Below, piece by piece: positions 35,841 to 44,728 of a stretch of 64,000 nucleotides of DNA; position 1 is the stretch's first letter; every line of letters begins with the position of its first letter. The notes below the pieces were generated by a model, which was given only the letters and a program-made list of their open reading frames with translations, did no database searches and was not told where the DNA came from. Both the position numbers and the translations under genes were made by a program. The stretch lies in the NCBI GenBank assembly GCA_012927625.1, contig JABBOV010000002.1, positions 35,551 to 99,550 of the forward strand, written 5' to 3'. This DNA is from Glaciimonas sp. (lineage in GTDB: Bacteria > Pseudomonadota > Gammaproteobacteria > Burkholderiales > Burkholderiaceae_D).

Positions 35841-36716
35841 ATGGACCAGCCGCAATTGCGCGCTTTCATCGCCGTCGCACGGGAAGGCAATTTGACCCGC
35901 GCCGCCGAACAATTACATGTATCGCAGCCTGCAGTTAGTCTACAAATCAAGTCGCTACAAGCCACGCTGAATCTACAATTGTTTTCGCGCACACCCGGCG
36001 GCCTGATTCTGACCGAAGACGGCGCCAAGTTACTGCCTTATGCGCAACGCGTAATCGCCAGTATCTCGGAATTGCGTCAGGCTTCGCGTTCACTGCACAC
36101 CACGCTGTCCGGCACGCTGGCCATCGGCACCATCCTCGACCCCGAATTTTTACGACTCGGCCCTTTTCTACTGCGCCTGGTCGAAACCTATCCAAAACTA
36201 TCAACCCAGTTGCAACACAATATGTCGGGCTCGGTACTGCAACAAATTAGGGCCGGCACACTCGACGTTGGTTTCTATCTAGGTACACCCGGCAAAGAAT
36301 TCCAGGCGCTAACCCTGACCCACTTCAGTTATAAGGTGGTGGCCCCAGCCGGTTGGAAAGCTCGGGTCAGCGGCAAGGATTGGCCGGCGCTGGCAGCGCT
36401 GCCGTGGATCTGGACCCCGCCGGAATCGGCGCACAACCGCTTACTGAGCAAAATATTTACTGAACACAATGTGGTGCCGAACAAGGTCGCGCTAGTCGAC
36501 CAAGAATCTTCAATGCTGGATTTGGTGAAATCCGGCGTCGGCCTGTCCCTGGTACGCGAATCGATTGCACTGCACGAAGCCCACACGCACGGCATCGTAA
36601 TTGCCGACGCAGTCACGCTAGAGTCCGAATTATCGTTCATCGCGAGTACCAAACGCCGGCAAGAACCCATCATCGCAGCCGTCTTCGCGCTTTTGCAGGA
36701 ACTCTGGAATAATTAA
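35841..36716 (+). CDS. LysR-family transcriptional regulator
   Basis: A 291-residue protein from the ATG at 35841, preceded by GTGGAG. The N-terminal winged HTH includes LRAFIAVAREGNLTRAAEQLHVSQPAVSLQIKSLQ, written here as a family hallmark over about residues 5-40. The C-terminal co-inducer domain includes LAIGTILDPEFLRLGPFL and VKSGVGLSLVRE. It is divergent from mmsA and probably regulates the mmsA-GMC-liv genes in response to a pathway intermediate. Immediately downstream is the origin-like region. Confidence 0.88.
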   Translation: MDQPQLRAFIAVAREGNLTRAAEQLHVSQPAVSLQIKSLQATLNLQLFSRTPGGLILTEDGAKLLPYAQRVIASISELRQASRSLHTTLSGTLAIGTILDPEFLRLGPFLLRLVETYPKLSTQLQHNMSGSVLQQIRAGTLDVGFYLGTPGKEFQALTLTHFSYKVVAPAGWKARVSGKDWPALAALPWIWTPPESAHNRLLSKIFTEHNVVPNKVALVDQESSMLDLVKSGVGLSLVRESIALHEAHTHGIVIADAVTLESELSFIASTKRRQEPIIAAVFALLQELWNN

Positions 36717-36818
36717 ATATAAAGCCAGTATGGCAAAATTTACATAATCTTCCGCATATAAATACAGAAATTTTAAAAATACTCTATATGGGTATATTTA
36801 AAAATAAATTTTTACAAC

Positions 36819-36827
36819 TGTGGATAA
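36819..36827 (-). other. DnaA box R1, module A
   Basis: TGTGGATAA, the exact complement of the consensus TTATCCACA. Confidence 0.85.
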
Positions 36828-36975
36828 GTTTGTGGGTATCCGGTTTATACATTGTGCGTAAACTTCTTTGGCGCACTCGACATTTTTCTTATCCAGAATC
36901 CATCCTGCTCAGATACCGCTTTTATGCAGACTTTGTGAAATCACTAATTACTTGAAATCATTCAATTTTATGCAC

Positions 36976-36984
36976 TTATCCACA
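36976..36984 (+). other. DnaA box R2, module A
   Basis: TTATCCACA, perfect consensus, 16 bp before the trio run. A near-box TTATCCAGA occurs upstream in the same module at about 36889. Confidence 0.85.
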
Positions 36985-36998
36985 GACAGGCATGACTG

Positions 36999-37027
36999 TT
37001 AACTATTACTACTATTCATATATATAA
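36999..37027 (+). other. DnaA-trio-like run and AT tract, module A
   Basis: TTAACTATTACTACTATT, then CATATATATAA. The TAC/TAT triplets in register match the DnaA-trio pattern that loads DnaA on single-stranded DNA during basal origin unwinding. Confidence 0.7.
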
Positions 37028-37438
37028 CTTTTTATAAACAACAAAAAAATCAAAATCAGTTTTTTTAAAAGGAAACTGCCATCCCAAACAAACCCGGTTT
37101 GTATATGTTTTTTAGCAACTAAGACTAAAACAAGAATAAAGCTGACCCAGCAATGCGTCCGCTCTTATTTTTTTCTGCAATGGTTCTAATTTTTTAAAAG
37201 TAAATTTCCTTGCAGTTTTAGTTCTCCAGTGAACAACAGCCATAAGCGCGTGGGTGCCTGCTCAAAGCGTTGGATCAACCCAGGAAGGCACTGGCAGATT
37301 ATTGTGAACCCACGGTGCCAAACATATTTTTAAGCTTGTCAGCCAGCCTAAAAGTACTTTTGTAACAAAAATGAGAATCCAAAATAGGGATAAGTCAGCA
37401 AATAATTTGCAGAAGATGGATATTTTTGACCTATTACC

Positions 37439-37447
37439 TGTGGATAA
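37439..37447 (-). other. DnaA box R3, module B
   Basis: TGTGGATAA, perfect, exactly 620 bp after box R1. Confidence 0.85.
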
Positions 37448-37595
37448 CCTTAGGGATATCTGCAGGTAACTTTGTGTACAAGTACCGAATAGCTACTCAG
37501 TTAAAATCTTTTCCAGAATCTATCCTGCATGCATACCGTGTTTATGCAAACTTTATGAAATCGCCAACTGCTTGAAATAAAAAGGTTCTACACAC

Positions 37596-37604
37596 TTATC
37601 CACA
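37596..37604 (+). other. DnaA box R4, module B
   Basis: TTATCCACA, perfect, exactly 620 bp after box R2 and followed by GGATAG. Confidence 0.85.
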
Positions 37605-37618
37605 GGATAGTGCGACTG

Positions 37619-37648
37619 TTAACTATTACTACTATCTATATATATAAA
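37619..37648 (+). other. DnaA-trio-like run and AT tract, module B
   Basis: TTAACTATTACTACTATC, then TATATATATAAAC, in the same register and at the same distance from its DnaA box as module A. It ends about 45 bp before the nucleosidase start codon. Confidence 0.7.
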
Positions 37649-37691
37649 CAAAGTATTAAAAACCGGTAAAGATCCGGCAACCAGATAAAAA

Positions 37692-38495
37692 ATGACAGAC
37701 AAAAAAATCCGCTTGGGACTTATTAGCGCTTTGCACCAAGAACAAACCGGCGTAATCGAGCAGATGCACGGAAAACACTGCATCCGGCGTGGCATGCGTG
37801 ACTACACTTCCGGCTCTTTATGGGGTATCGATTGCGTTTGCGTTTTGTCCAGAATTGGAAAAGTTGCAGCAGCGACAACCGCGGCTACCCTGATTGAACG
37901 TTTTAACGTGACCCACATCGTGTTTACTGGCGTTGCCGGCAGTGCTGCGCAGGACGTATATGTGGGCGATATTGTGCTGGCTGAAAATTTGGTCCAGCAC
38001 GACATGGATGCGACGCCGCTGGCGCCACGTTTCGAAGTTCCGCTAACCGGCATTAGCGCCTTTGCTTCCGACCTGGATTTAAGCATTTTGGTCGGGCAAG
38101 CCGCCGCCGATTTTCTGGGCTTGGACTGGATTAGCGTGATTGAAACTCAGGATAAGGAGGCGTTCAAGTTAAAAACGCCGCGCCTGCATCGCGGTCTGAT
38201 TGCCAGTGGTGATGAATTCATCACCAGCAGAGCTAAAATTACCGCCTTAAAACTGGCACTGCCGGAGGTTCTGGCGGTTGAAATGGAAGGTGCGGCAGTA
38301 GCGCAAGTCTGCTTTGAATTCGGTATTCCGTTTGCCGTGATCCGCACCATTTCAGACAAAGCAAATGAAAACGCCTGCATTGATTTCAACAGTTTTCTGG
38401 AACGAGTAGCGCAACATTACGCATTCAATATTGTAAAAAGAATGTGTACTGGATTACATGCGAATAAAGCTTTTAAATACGTTAAATATGATTAA
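37692..38495 (+). CDS. 5'-methylthioadenosine/S-adenosylhomocysteine nucleosidase-like protein
   Basis: A 267-residue PNP/UDP phosphorylase-superfamily protein. It has GLISALHQEQTGVIEQM (Glu equivalent to the catalytic acid), RIGKVAAATTAATLIERF, VFTGVAGSAAQDVYVGDIVLA and the substrate motif AVEMEGAAVAQVC, followed by VIRTISDKANE with the catalytic Asp. It hydrolyses MTA or SAH to adenine, feeding methionine salvage and the activated methyl cycle. At 267 residues it is longer than the usual about 230, matching a subgroup seen in other Proteobacteria. It begins right after the origin-like region, whose module B must overlap its promoter. Confidence 0.86.
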   Translation: MTDKKIRLGLISALHQEQTGVIEQMHGKHCIRRGMRDYTSGSLWGIDCVCVLSRIGKVAAATTAATLIERFNVTHIVFTGVAGSAAQDVYVGDIVLAENLVQHDMDATPLAPRFEVPLTGISAFASDLDLSILVGQAAADFLGLDWISVIETQDKEAFKLKTPRLHRGLIASGDEFITSRAKITALKLALPEVLAVEMEGAAVAQVCFEFGIPFAVIRTISDKANENACIDFNSFLERVAQHYAFNIVKRMCTGLHANKAFKYVKYD

Positions 38496-38611
38496 AATCT
38501 TTTAATTTCTTTAATTATGAATTTACATATTGTGTATGAAAGCATGAAAAATCGGTATTTTTAATCTTTTTCGTACACTATTTTAAATGTAAAAATCCCA
38601 TATTAAGGGCA

Positions 38612-38652
38612 AAAAAAAGCCCCCGAATAATATGTAATTCGTGGGGCTATTA
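38612..38652 (-). terminator. Intrinsic terminator of putA
   Basis: AGCCCC/GGGGCT arms extended by CGAAT/ATTCG around AATATGTA. On the minus strand the stem is followed by a run of eight T, and it lies 30 bp beyond the putA stop. Confidence 0.85.
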
Positions 38653-38681
38653 CTAAAAAATGTCGAAATTAATCCAATAAA

Positions 38682-41600
38682 TCAATCTTCCAACGTCATC
38701 AGGCTGGCGTTGCCGCCGGCGGCCGTGGTGTTGATGCAGAGTGCGCGTTCAGCCACTAGCCGCCATAGGGCAATGGCGTCGGTCTCCGTGGTTTCGACGG
38801 TGGCAATCAATGCACCTTCGCGGCTAGCCAGCAGCGGCAATAGCTGCGCCATTTCCGCACCATCCACCAACGCAATCGCGAAGCCGGCGCTTTGGGCTGG
38901 GTTGTCGATCACGTGAATATGCGCGCGCACTTGCGATGGCAAGCCGGATGGAATCAGACTGGCGGATTGTGCTGCGACCAACACCGTATTGCCGGTAGCC
39001 AACGCAGCAGCGATCTGATTGAGCAAGGCGGCACAACTGGAGGCGGCGCACAGTACGCCACCGCGCGGTGCAAAACTGAGGGTATTGCGCTCGCCGGTCG
39101 GGCCCGGCAAGACCAGTGTGGTGCCCAAAGGCGTAGTGTGGGCGTATTGCTCGCCCAATGCGGCGATGCGTTCGTGGCCGTGGGTTTTGGCCCAAATCAG
39201 CAGGTTGCTGAAAGCCTCGGTAGTCACCAGCGCAGCTGGTTCATGGATGGTGTGCGAATTTAGCGTGCCACTTAGCGCGCCATCCGGGTTGCGCTGCAGG
39301 CGCTTCAGGTACAACGGGCCGCCGGCCTTAGGGCCGGTGCCGGATTTGCCTTCGCCGCCGAACGGCTGGACACCGACCACCGCGCCGACGATATTGCGAT
39401 TGACGTAAATATTGCCGACATGGGCGCGGCTGGCGATGAAATCAATGGTTTCGTCGATGCGTGAATGCACACCCAAGGTCAAGCCATAACCGGTGGCGTT
39501 GATGGCATCGATCAATTGCGGTAATGCGTTGCGCTGGTAACGCAATACGTGCAATACCGGCCCGAACACTTCATTTTGCAATTCGGACAGAGCAGCAATT
39601 TCGATGACGGTCGGTGCCACGAAGGTACCGTGCCGGCATTCTGCAGGCAATGGCAATTGATAAAAATCTTTCGCGCTAATTTTCATTTTAGCGATATGCG
39701 CCAACAGGTTTTGCTGCGCTTCAGGGTCGATCACAGGGCCGATATCGGTTGCCAGGCGATCTGGGTTGCCGATGCGCAACTCTTGCATCGCGCCTTTCAG
39801 CATCGCGATGGTCTGGTCGGCGATGTCGGCCTGCAGGCACAGCACACGCAGCGCCGAACAACGCTGGCCGGCGCTGTCGAAAGCGGACGCGATTGCATCT
39901 TGCACCACTTGTTCCGGTAGCGATGAAGAATCGACGATCAACGCATTCTGGCCGCCGGTTTCCGCGATCAATGGAATCTCGCAGGATTCGGTAACAGAGC
40001 GTTGCGCCAGCGTGCGGTTGATCAGGTGTGCTACATCAGTGGAGCCGGTAAAAATCACGCCGCGGGTGCGGGCATCGGCGGTCAGCGTGGCGCCGACGGT
40101 TTCACCACGGCCTGGCAGAAATTGCAATGCTCCACGTGGAACACCTGCTTCATGTAGTAATTGGACTGCGCGGTACGCGATCAATGGAGTCTGTTCCGCC
40201 GCCTTCGCCAGCACCACATTACCGGCCGCAAGTGCGGCGCTGATTTGACCGATAAAAATTGCCAATGGAAAATTCCAAGGGCTGATGCAAACTACCGGCC
40301 CGAGCGCCAAACTGTTAACGCTGGCAGAAATCTGGGTGCCGTAATAACGCAGGAAATCAACCGCTTCGCGCACTTCGGCAATCGCGTTCGGTAACGATTT
40401 TCCAGCTTCGCGGATTGCTAGCGCCATTAGTTCAAGGTGATGGGTTTCCAGTAAATCGGCAGCCCGCCACAACACCGTGGCGCGCTCGGAAGGTGGCACG
40501 GTTTGCCAGTCCAGCGCAAACGCGCTAGCTGCTGCCAATGCGGTTTCGACGTCAATTGGATTAGCTTCTATAACACTGCCGACGTGGTCGCGATGATCGG
40601 CCGGATTCAGGATCGCTAGCGTTTGCGTGGCCGCTACCGCGCCTGCCAGCAGCGGCGTTGCCTGCCATTGACGACGGCCAAACTGGCTTAGTGCAGCGCT
40701 AACTTGGCGCAGTACGTTTTCATCGCTGAAATCGACGCCTGTGGAATTTTTCCGCGTAGAGCCAAAAAGCTCCAGTGGCAATCCGATCTTCGGATGGGCG
40801 GTGCCAGCCAACTGTTTTGACAGCGCTAGCGGGTCGCTAATGAGCGAATCGATCGATACTTTTTCGTCCACAATTTGATTGACGAATGATGAATTTGCAC
40901 CGTTTTCCAGTAGGCGGCGCACCAGATACGCTAGCAAGGTTTCGTGCGAGCCGACCGGCGCGTAAATGCGGCACGGCTGGTTCAGATACTCTTTGCCGAC
41001 CACTTGGTCGTACAGCGTTTCGCCCATGCCATGCAGGCACTGGAATTCGTAATCGGTAATGTTTTGTTGCTGGGCCCAGGTGTAAATGGTCGACAAAGAA
41101 AGTGCATTATGGGTCGCGAACTGCGGATACACCACATCGCTCGCTGCCAGCAAGCGCTGCGCGCATGCCAGGTAAGAAACGTCTGTATATACCTTGCGGG
41201 TATATACCGGGTAGCCATCCATGCCATCGACTTGCGCGCGCTTGATTTCAGCGTCCCAGTAAGCTCCTTTGACCAGCCGCACCATAAATTTGCGGCCGCT
41301 GCGGCGTGCCAGATCGACTAAATAATCGATCACGAACGGGCAACGCTTTTGATATGCCTGCACTACGTAGCCGAGGCCGTCGAAATCGGCCAAGGCAGGA
41401 TCAAAAGCGAGTGCTTCCATCAGGTCGAGCGAGAGTTCCAGCCGATCGGTTTCTTCGGCGTCGATATTCAGGCCGATATCGTATTTTTTTGCCAGCAGCA
41501 GCAAGCTTTTCAAGCGCGGCAACAGTTCGTTCATGGTGCGTTCACGCTGCGAGCGCGAGTAACGCGGATGTAGCGCCGACAGTTTGACCGAGATGCCGGG

Positions 41601-42383
41601 GCCGTCCTTGATCCCGAGACCGTTTGAAGCGCGTCCGATGGCGTGGATTGCGGTTTCGTAGGAGACGTAATAATCGGCTGCGTCTTTTTCCGTAAGCGCC
41701 GCTTCGCCCAGCATGTCGTAGGAATAACGGTAGCCGCGTTTTACATTGTCACGGCCGTTTTTTAACGCTTCTTCAATGGTCTGGCCGGTGACGAACTGGT
41801 TGCCCAGCATGCGCATCGCCAGATCGACGCCCTTGCGAATCAGCGGTTCGCCGCCTTTAGCGATCAGTTTAGTCAAGGCGGAACCCAAGCCCTGTTCGCT
41901 ACTGGTGCCGACCAGTTTTCCGGTCACCAGTAAGCCCCAAGTGGCGGCATTGACGAACAGCGATGGTGATTCGCCCAAGTGGCGGCGCCAGTCACCCTTG
42001 CTAATTTTGTCGGCGATCAAACGGTCGGCGGTCTGGCTATCGGGAATGCGCAACAGTGCCTCAGCCAGGCACATCAGTGCCACGCCCTCTTCCGAAGACA
42101 ACGAAAATTCATGCATCAGCGCATCCACGCCGGAAGCGCGGGTGCGTTTTTCGCGCACCGATTGCACTAATTTTCGCGCTAGCGTTTGCACCTTCGACTG
42201 TGTTTCATCGTTGATGTGTACTTGCGACAACAGCCATTGCACGGCGGCGCTTTCATCTTGACGGTAAGCGACTGTAATCGCGGCGCGCAGCGGACTAGGG
42301 TCGCGCAGAATTTCATCCTGCAATGCGGCAAATGGCAGATTGTTGGCAGGAGCAACGCTAGCGGAATTGGTGGAATTGGTCAT
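38682..42383 (-). CDS. putA: Bifunctional proline dehydrogenase / glutamate-semialdehyde dehydrogenase PutA (type B)
   Basis: A 1233-residue protein. It lacks the N-terminal ribbon-helix-helix DNA-binding domain of E. coli PutA, so it is bifunctional and not a repressor. The PRODH barrel (about 180-480) includes YYVSYETAIHAIGRAS and VRLVKGAYWDAEIKRAQ. The P5C dehydrogenase (about 560-1010) has CISPWNFPLAIFIGQISAAL, IAETGGQNALIVDSSSLP, catalytic SAGQRCSALRVL and EVFGPVLHVLRY. A C-terminal ALDH-like extension (about 1040-1233) marks type B, which closes the substrate-channelling tunnel. It converts proline to glutamate, passing electrons to quinone and NAD. It is divergent from an lrp-type gene, its likely activator. 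Confidence 0.96.
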   Translation of the reverse strand: MTNSTNSASVAPANNLPFAALQDEILRDPSPLRAAITVAYRQDESAAVQWLLSQVHINDETQSKVQTLARKLVQSVREKRTRASGVDALMHEFSLSSEEGVALMCLAEALLRIPDSQTADRLIADKISKGDWRRHLGESPSLFVNAATWGLLVTGKLVGTSSEQGLGSALTKLIAKGGEPLIRKGVDLAMRMLGNQFVTGQTIEEALKNGRDNVKRGYRYSYDMLGEAALTEKDAADYYVSYETAIHAIGRASNGLGIKDGPGISVKLSALHPRYSRSQRERTMNELLPRLKSLLLLAKKYDIGLNIDAEETDRLELSLDLMEALAFDPALADFDGLGYVVQAYQKRCPFVIDYLVDLARRSGRKFMVRLVKGAYWDAEIKRAQVDGMDGYPVYTRKVYTDVSYLACAQRLLAASDVVYPQFATHNALSLSTIYTWAQQQNITDYEFQCLHGMGETLYDQVVGKEYLNQPCRIYAPVGSHETLLAYLVRRLLENGANSSFVNQIVDEKVSIDSLISDPLALSKQLAGTAHPKIGLPLELFGSTRKNSTGVDFSDENVLRQVSAALSQFGRRQWQATPLLAGAVAATQTLAILNPADHRDHVGSVIEANPIDVETALAAASAFALDWQTVPPSERATVLWRAADLLETHHLELMALAIREAGKSLPNAIAEVREAVDFLRYYGTQISASVNSLALGPVVCISPWNFPLAIFIGQISAALAAGNVVLAKAAEQTPLIAYRAVQLLHEAGVPRGALQFLPGRGETVGATLTADARTRGVIFTGSTDVAHLINRTLAQRSVTESCEIPLIAETGGQNALIVDSSSLPEQVVQDAIASAFDSAGQRCSALRVLCLQADIADQTIAMLKGAMQELRIGNPDRLATDIGPVIDPEAQQNLLAHIAKMKISAKDFYQLPLPAECRHGTFVAPTVIEIAALSELQNEVFGPVLHVLRYQRNALPQLIDAINATGYGLTLGVHSRIDETIDFIASRAHVGNIYVNRNIVGAVVGVQPFGGEGKSGTGPKAGGPLYLKRLQRNPDGALSGTLNSHTIHEPAALVTTEAFSNLLIWAKTHGHERIAALGEQYAHTTPLGTTLVLPGPTGERNTLSFAPRGGVLCAASSCAALLNQIAAALATGNTVLVAAQSASLIPSGLPSQVRAHIHVIDNPAQSAGFAIALVDGAEMAQLLPLLASREGALIATVETTETDAIALWRLVAERALCINTTAAGGNASLMTLED

Positions 42384-42645
42384 GTTCTGGCGCAATCGAA
42401 TAGGAAAAAATGGAAGCCGTTGGCCGCAGGTATCGGCTACGGAAGATAATTTGATTGTAGTGGGGATCGAAGTGCATTTATTCTGGTAATTCTTGTCTCT
42501 ATCAAAATTTTCTATTTGATGGGAAAATTACGCCAAATAAAATTTATCAGCGGTTGATTGAGAACCTGCCAGTGAGAACGTGCTCGATATAGTGTGCCTA
42601 TCTATTCCGCACCCCAATTTCCAACATATTCCTTATGCCTCTCTT

Positions 42646-43104
42646 ATGCTCGACAAGATCAGTAAAAAAATTCTATCGGAATTGCAAAATGATGGCCGTA
42701 TCAGTAATGTTGATCTGGCATCAAAGATCAACTTGTCGCCGGCCGCCTGTCTGGAGCGTGTGCGCAAGCTGCAGGAAACCGGTTATATCCTCGGTTATAC
42801 CGCGCAACTCAATCCTGAATTGCTCGACGTGGCGCTGCTGGTATTTATTGAAGTAGTGCTGGACCGCACCACGCCGGACGTGTTTGACGCCTTCAAGCGC
42901 GGAGTGCAGGTGATACCGGAAGTACAGGAATGCCACATGGTCGCCGGCGGTTTCGATTATCTGGTCAAGGTGCGGGTCAAGGATATGAATGCTTACCGCG
43001 ACTTTCTCGGAAAATCATTATTGCAGCTCAAGGGCGTGCGGGAAACCCATACCTATGCGGTCATTGAAGAAGTTAAAAACTCCACTAAATTGCCTATAAA
43101 ATAA
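42646..43104 (+). CDS. Lrp/AsnC-family regulator, probable proline-responsive activator of putA
   Basis: A 152-residue protein from the ATG at 42646 (MLDKISKKIL is the family start; an in-frame GTG at 42580 is less likely). The HTH has ILSELQNDGRISNVDLASKI and LSPAACLERVRKLQ, and the RAM effector domain has ECHMVAGGFDYLVKVRVKD. Lrp-type genes divergent from putA (PutR/BkdR type) usually activate it on proline. The 260-bp intergenic region between the two starts would hold the binding sites. Confidence 0.88.
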   Translation: MLDKISKKILSELQNDGRISNVDLASKINLSPAACLERVRKLQETGYILGYTAQLNPELLDVALLVFIEVVLDRTTPDVFDAFKRGVQVIPEVQECHMVAGGFDYLVKVRVKDMNAYRDFLGKSLLQLKGVRETHTYAVIEEVKNSTKLPIK

Positions 43105-43111
43105 GCGGAGT

Positions 43112-43185
43112 ATTTTTAAAGTTGCACTAAAATAATGCGGAAATAGGTGTTTTTTAAAGCATACTCAACGCGAGTATTAATCTAG
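43112..43185. repeat. AT-rich dispersed repeat between lrp and lysR genes
   Basis: CACTAAAATAATGCGGAAAT, then GTTTTTTAAAGCATACTCAA, nearly parallel to the copy at 16907-16955. A partial unit GCGGAGTATTTTTAAAG precedes it. It lies between two converging genes. Confidence 0.6.
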
Positions 43186-43213
43186 ATCCGGCGCGTGGCC
43201 GGCACCTCCGCCA

Positions 43214-44167
43214 CTATTTCAGATTGCCGGAATTGAATTCATGCCGACTCATGGTGGTCAAGTGTTCACGCAGCCATTTATGCGCCAGATTGCGCGCATC
43301 GCGTTCATGCCACAGCATGTCGACGTGGACGGCCGGGGTTTCGATCGGCAAATCCTTATGGATTAGTTCGTTGCCCATGCCGGTCGATACCACCAGGTGG
43401 CGCGGCAGCACCGTGATCAGGTCGGAGTTGGCAACGATCCGGCCGGCTGTGAAAAACTGGTTTACCGTCAGCAAAATATGCCGCTTGCGTCCAATTTTGG
43501 TCAGCTCTTCATCAATCAAGCCGTGGGCGCGGCCGGAAAAACTCACTAGCAAGTGGTTGGCTGCACAGTAGGCATCCAGCGTCAGGTCGGATTTTGCCAA
43601 CGGATGGTCGCGCCGCATCACGCAAACGTAGGAGCCGGAATGCAAACGCTGGTGCAAAATCGGCGAGTCGCTACCTTGCCCGCCTTCCAATTGCGCCACC
43701 ACACCCGGGAAAAATCCGACTGCCAGATCAATATCGCCGCGCAGCAGCATCGGGCGCGGCTCGCGCGTCGTCAGGGGCACCATGCGGGCGCTCAAGCCGG
43801 GCGCTTCACGTTCGAACGAGCGCACCAGAGACGGCAGCCAGAGTGCCGCCGTCGCATCAGCCATCGCCATGTGGAAAGTCTGGCGCGCGGTCTTGACGTC
43901 GAATGCTTCTGGAATCAGCGCTGCTTCCAGGTCAGATAAGGCGCGCCGCACCGCTGGCCACAGCGCTTCGGCACGCGGCGTCGGCTTGACGCCATACGCG
44001 GTGCGAATCAGTAAATCATCGCCGACGGTTTCGCGCAGGCGCTTGAGGGCATTCGACACCGCCGGCTGCGTGACCGATAGCCGGTTGGCGGCGCGGGTCA
44101 GGTTCTGCTCCGTCATCACCACATCGAAGACGCGCAACAAGTTCAGATCCAGAGAGAGAAAGCGCAT
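43214..44167 (-). CDS. LysR-family transcriptional regulator (NodD/LeuO-like branch)
   Basis: A 317-residue protein from the ATG at 44167 (upstream open frame is AT-rich and lacks family similarity). The HTH segment LNLLRVFDVVMTEQNLTRAA is followed by LSVTQPAVSNALKRLRETVG. The effector domain includes WLPSLVRSFEREAPGLSARM, LLRGDIDLAVGFFPGV and a late SDLITVLPRHLV, typical of the PnbR/NodD-type branch. The regulon is unknown. The divergent partner is a pair of small membrane-protein genes 270 bp away. Confidence 0.86.
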   Translation of the reverse strand: MRFLSLDLNLLRVFDVVMTEQNLTRAANRLSVTQPAVSNALKRLRETVGDDLLIRTAYGVKPTPRAEALWPAVRRALSDLEAALIPEAFDVKTARQTFHMAMADATAALWLPSLVRSFEREAPGLSARMVPLTTREPRPMLLRGDIDLAVGFFPGVVAQLEGGQGSDSPILHQRLHSGSYVCVMRRDHPLAKSDLTLDAYCAANHLLVSFSGRAHGLIDEELTKIGRKRHILLTVNQFFTAGRIVANSDLITVLPRHLVVSTGMGNELIHKDLPIETPAVHVDMLWHERDARNLAHKWLREHLTTMSRHEFNSGNLK

Positions 44168-44436
44168 GTTTTTTTTAAATCTACCGTAAGTAAAATCAGC
44201 GCCGGATAAAAATCCGGCGTCCTGCAAGCAGGCACTAACTGTACGCAATGCAGCCTTTTAATTGAGGCAATATTGCGCCTGATTATTAAATTGTTATTAA
44301 ATTAATACATAAAATAATTATAAGTTATTCTTTAAAAGTATAACTGATATGGAAATTTGAAATTTGATTTATATATTGCAGCGCAATATAGTCCACATCA
44401 ATAGAATAATTTCTTACATTTGATTTGGAGCAATTC
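44168..44436. promoter_or_regulatory. AT-rich divergent promoter region
   Basis: 269 bp between the LysR gene and the small membrane-protein gene, with a strongly AT-rich middle (about 44285-44420). TTGGAG at 44425-44430 is the ribosome binding site for the ATG at 44437. No clear dyad stands out. Confidence 0.4.
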
Positions 44437-44691
44437 ATGTCCACCATTTTCGTACTAAAAATCGTAGCCATCATCGCACTGTTAGCTATTCTGGCCGTAA
44501 TATTCAAGCCTTTGCTGAAGGGTACCTACCGCGCGCTAAAAATGGCGGTCAAGCCTAACTTGAGCAAAGAGCAACGTCTTGCACGCGCTCATTATCGCAA
44601 TGCAATGATTTTTCATTCGATGACCAGTTCAAGCGATGCGCTGCAGCCAAACCTGGTGGCTGAATTACGCGCTTTTTCATGCCGTAGTTAA
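44437..44691 (+). CDS. Small single-span membrane protein, unknown
   Basis: An 84-residue protein from the ATG at 44437, preceded by GGAG. One strong N-terminal hydrophobic segment (IFVLKIVAIIALLAILAVIF, about 4-23) is followed by a basic stretch (KGTYRALKMAVKPNLSKEQR) and a soluble tail with HYRNAMIFHSMTSSS. I do not recognise it. It lies 37 bp upstream of a DUF2798-type gene, probably in one transcript, and is divergent from a LysR gene that may control both. Confidence 0.6.
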   Translation: MSTIFVLKIVAIIALLAILAVIFKPLLKGTYRALKMAVKPNLSKEQRLARAHYRNAMIFHSMTSSSDALQPNLVAELRAFSCRS

Positions 44692-44728
44692 TTTCATTAA
44701 AAAACAATTAGCAGTTTCGTAATCAAGA

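Larger units (their letters stand above)
36717..37691. other. Candidate chromosomal replication origin (oriC), duplicated module
   Basis: A 975-bp gene-free, AT-rich region. It contains four perfect 9-bp DnaA boxes: TGTGGATAA at 36819 and 37439, TTATCCACA at 36976 and 37596. Each downstream box is followed after exactly 16 bp by a DnaA-trio-like run TAACTATTACTACTAT and then an ATATATATA tract. The two modules (36819-37025 and 37439-37645) are imperfect direct repeats with an identical internal layout, offset by exactly 620 bp. The 390 bp between them has no recognisable gene or dnaA remnant. parAB/parS lie 10-15 kb away. No dnaA, dnaN or rpmH is present. A DnaA-titration locus is the main alternative. 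Confidence 0.75.

Noticed and set aside
37046..37438. Possible dnaA or rpmH remnant between the origin modules
   Set aside because: No frame or motif of either gene could be found by eye.
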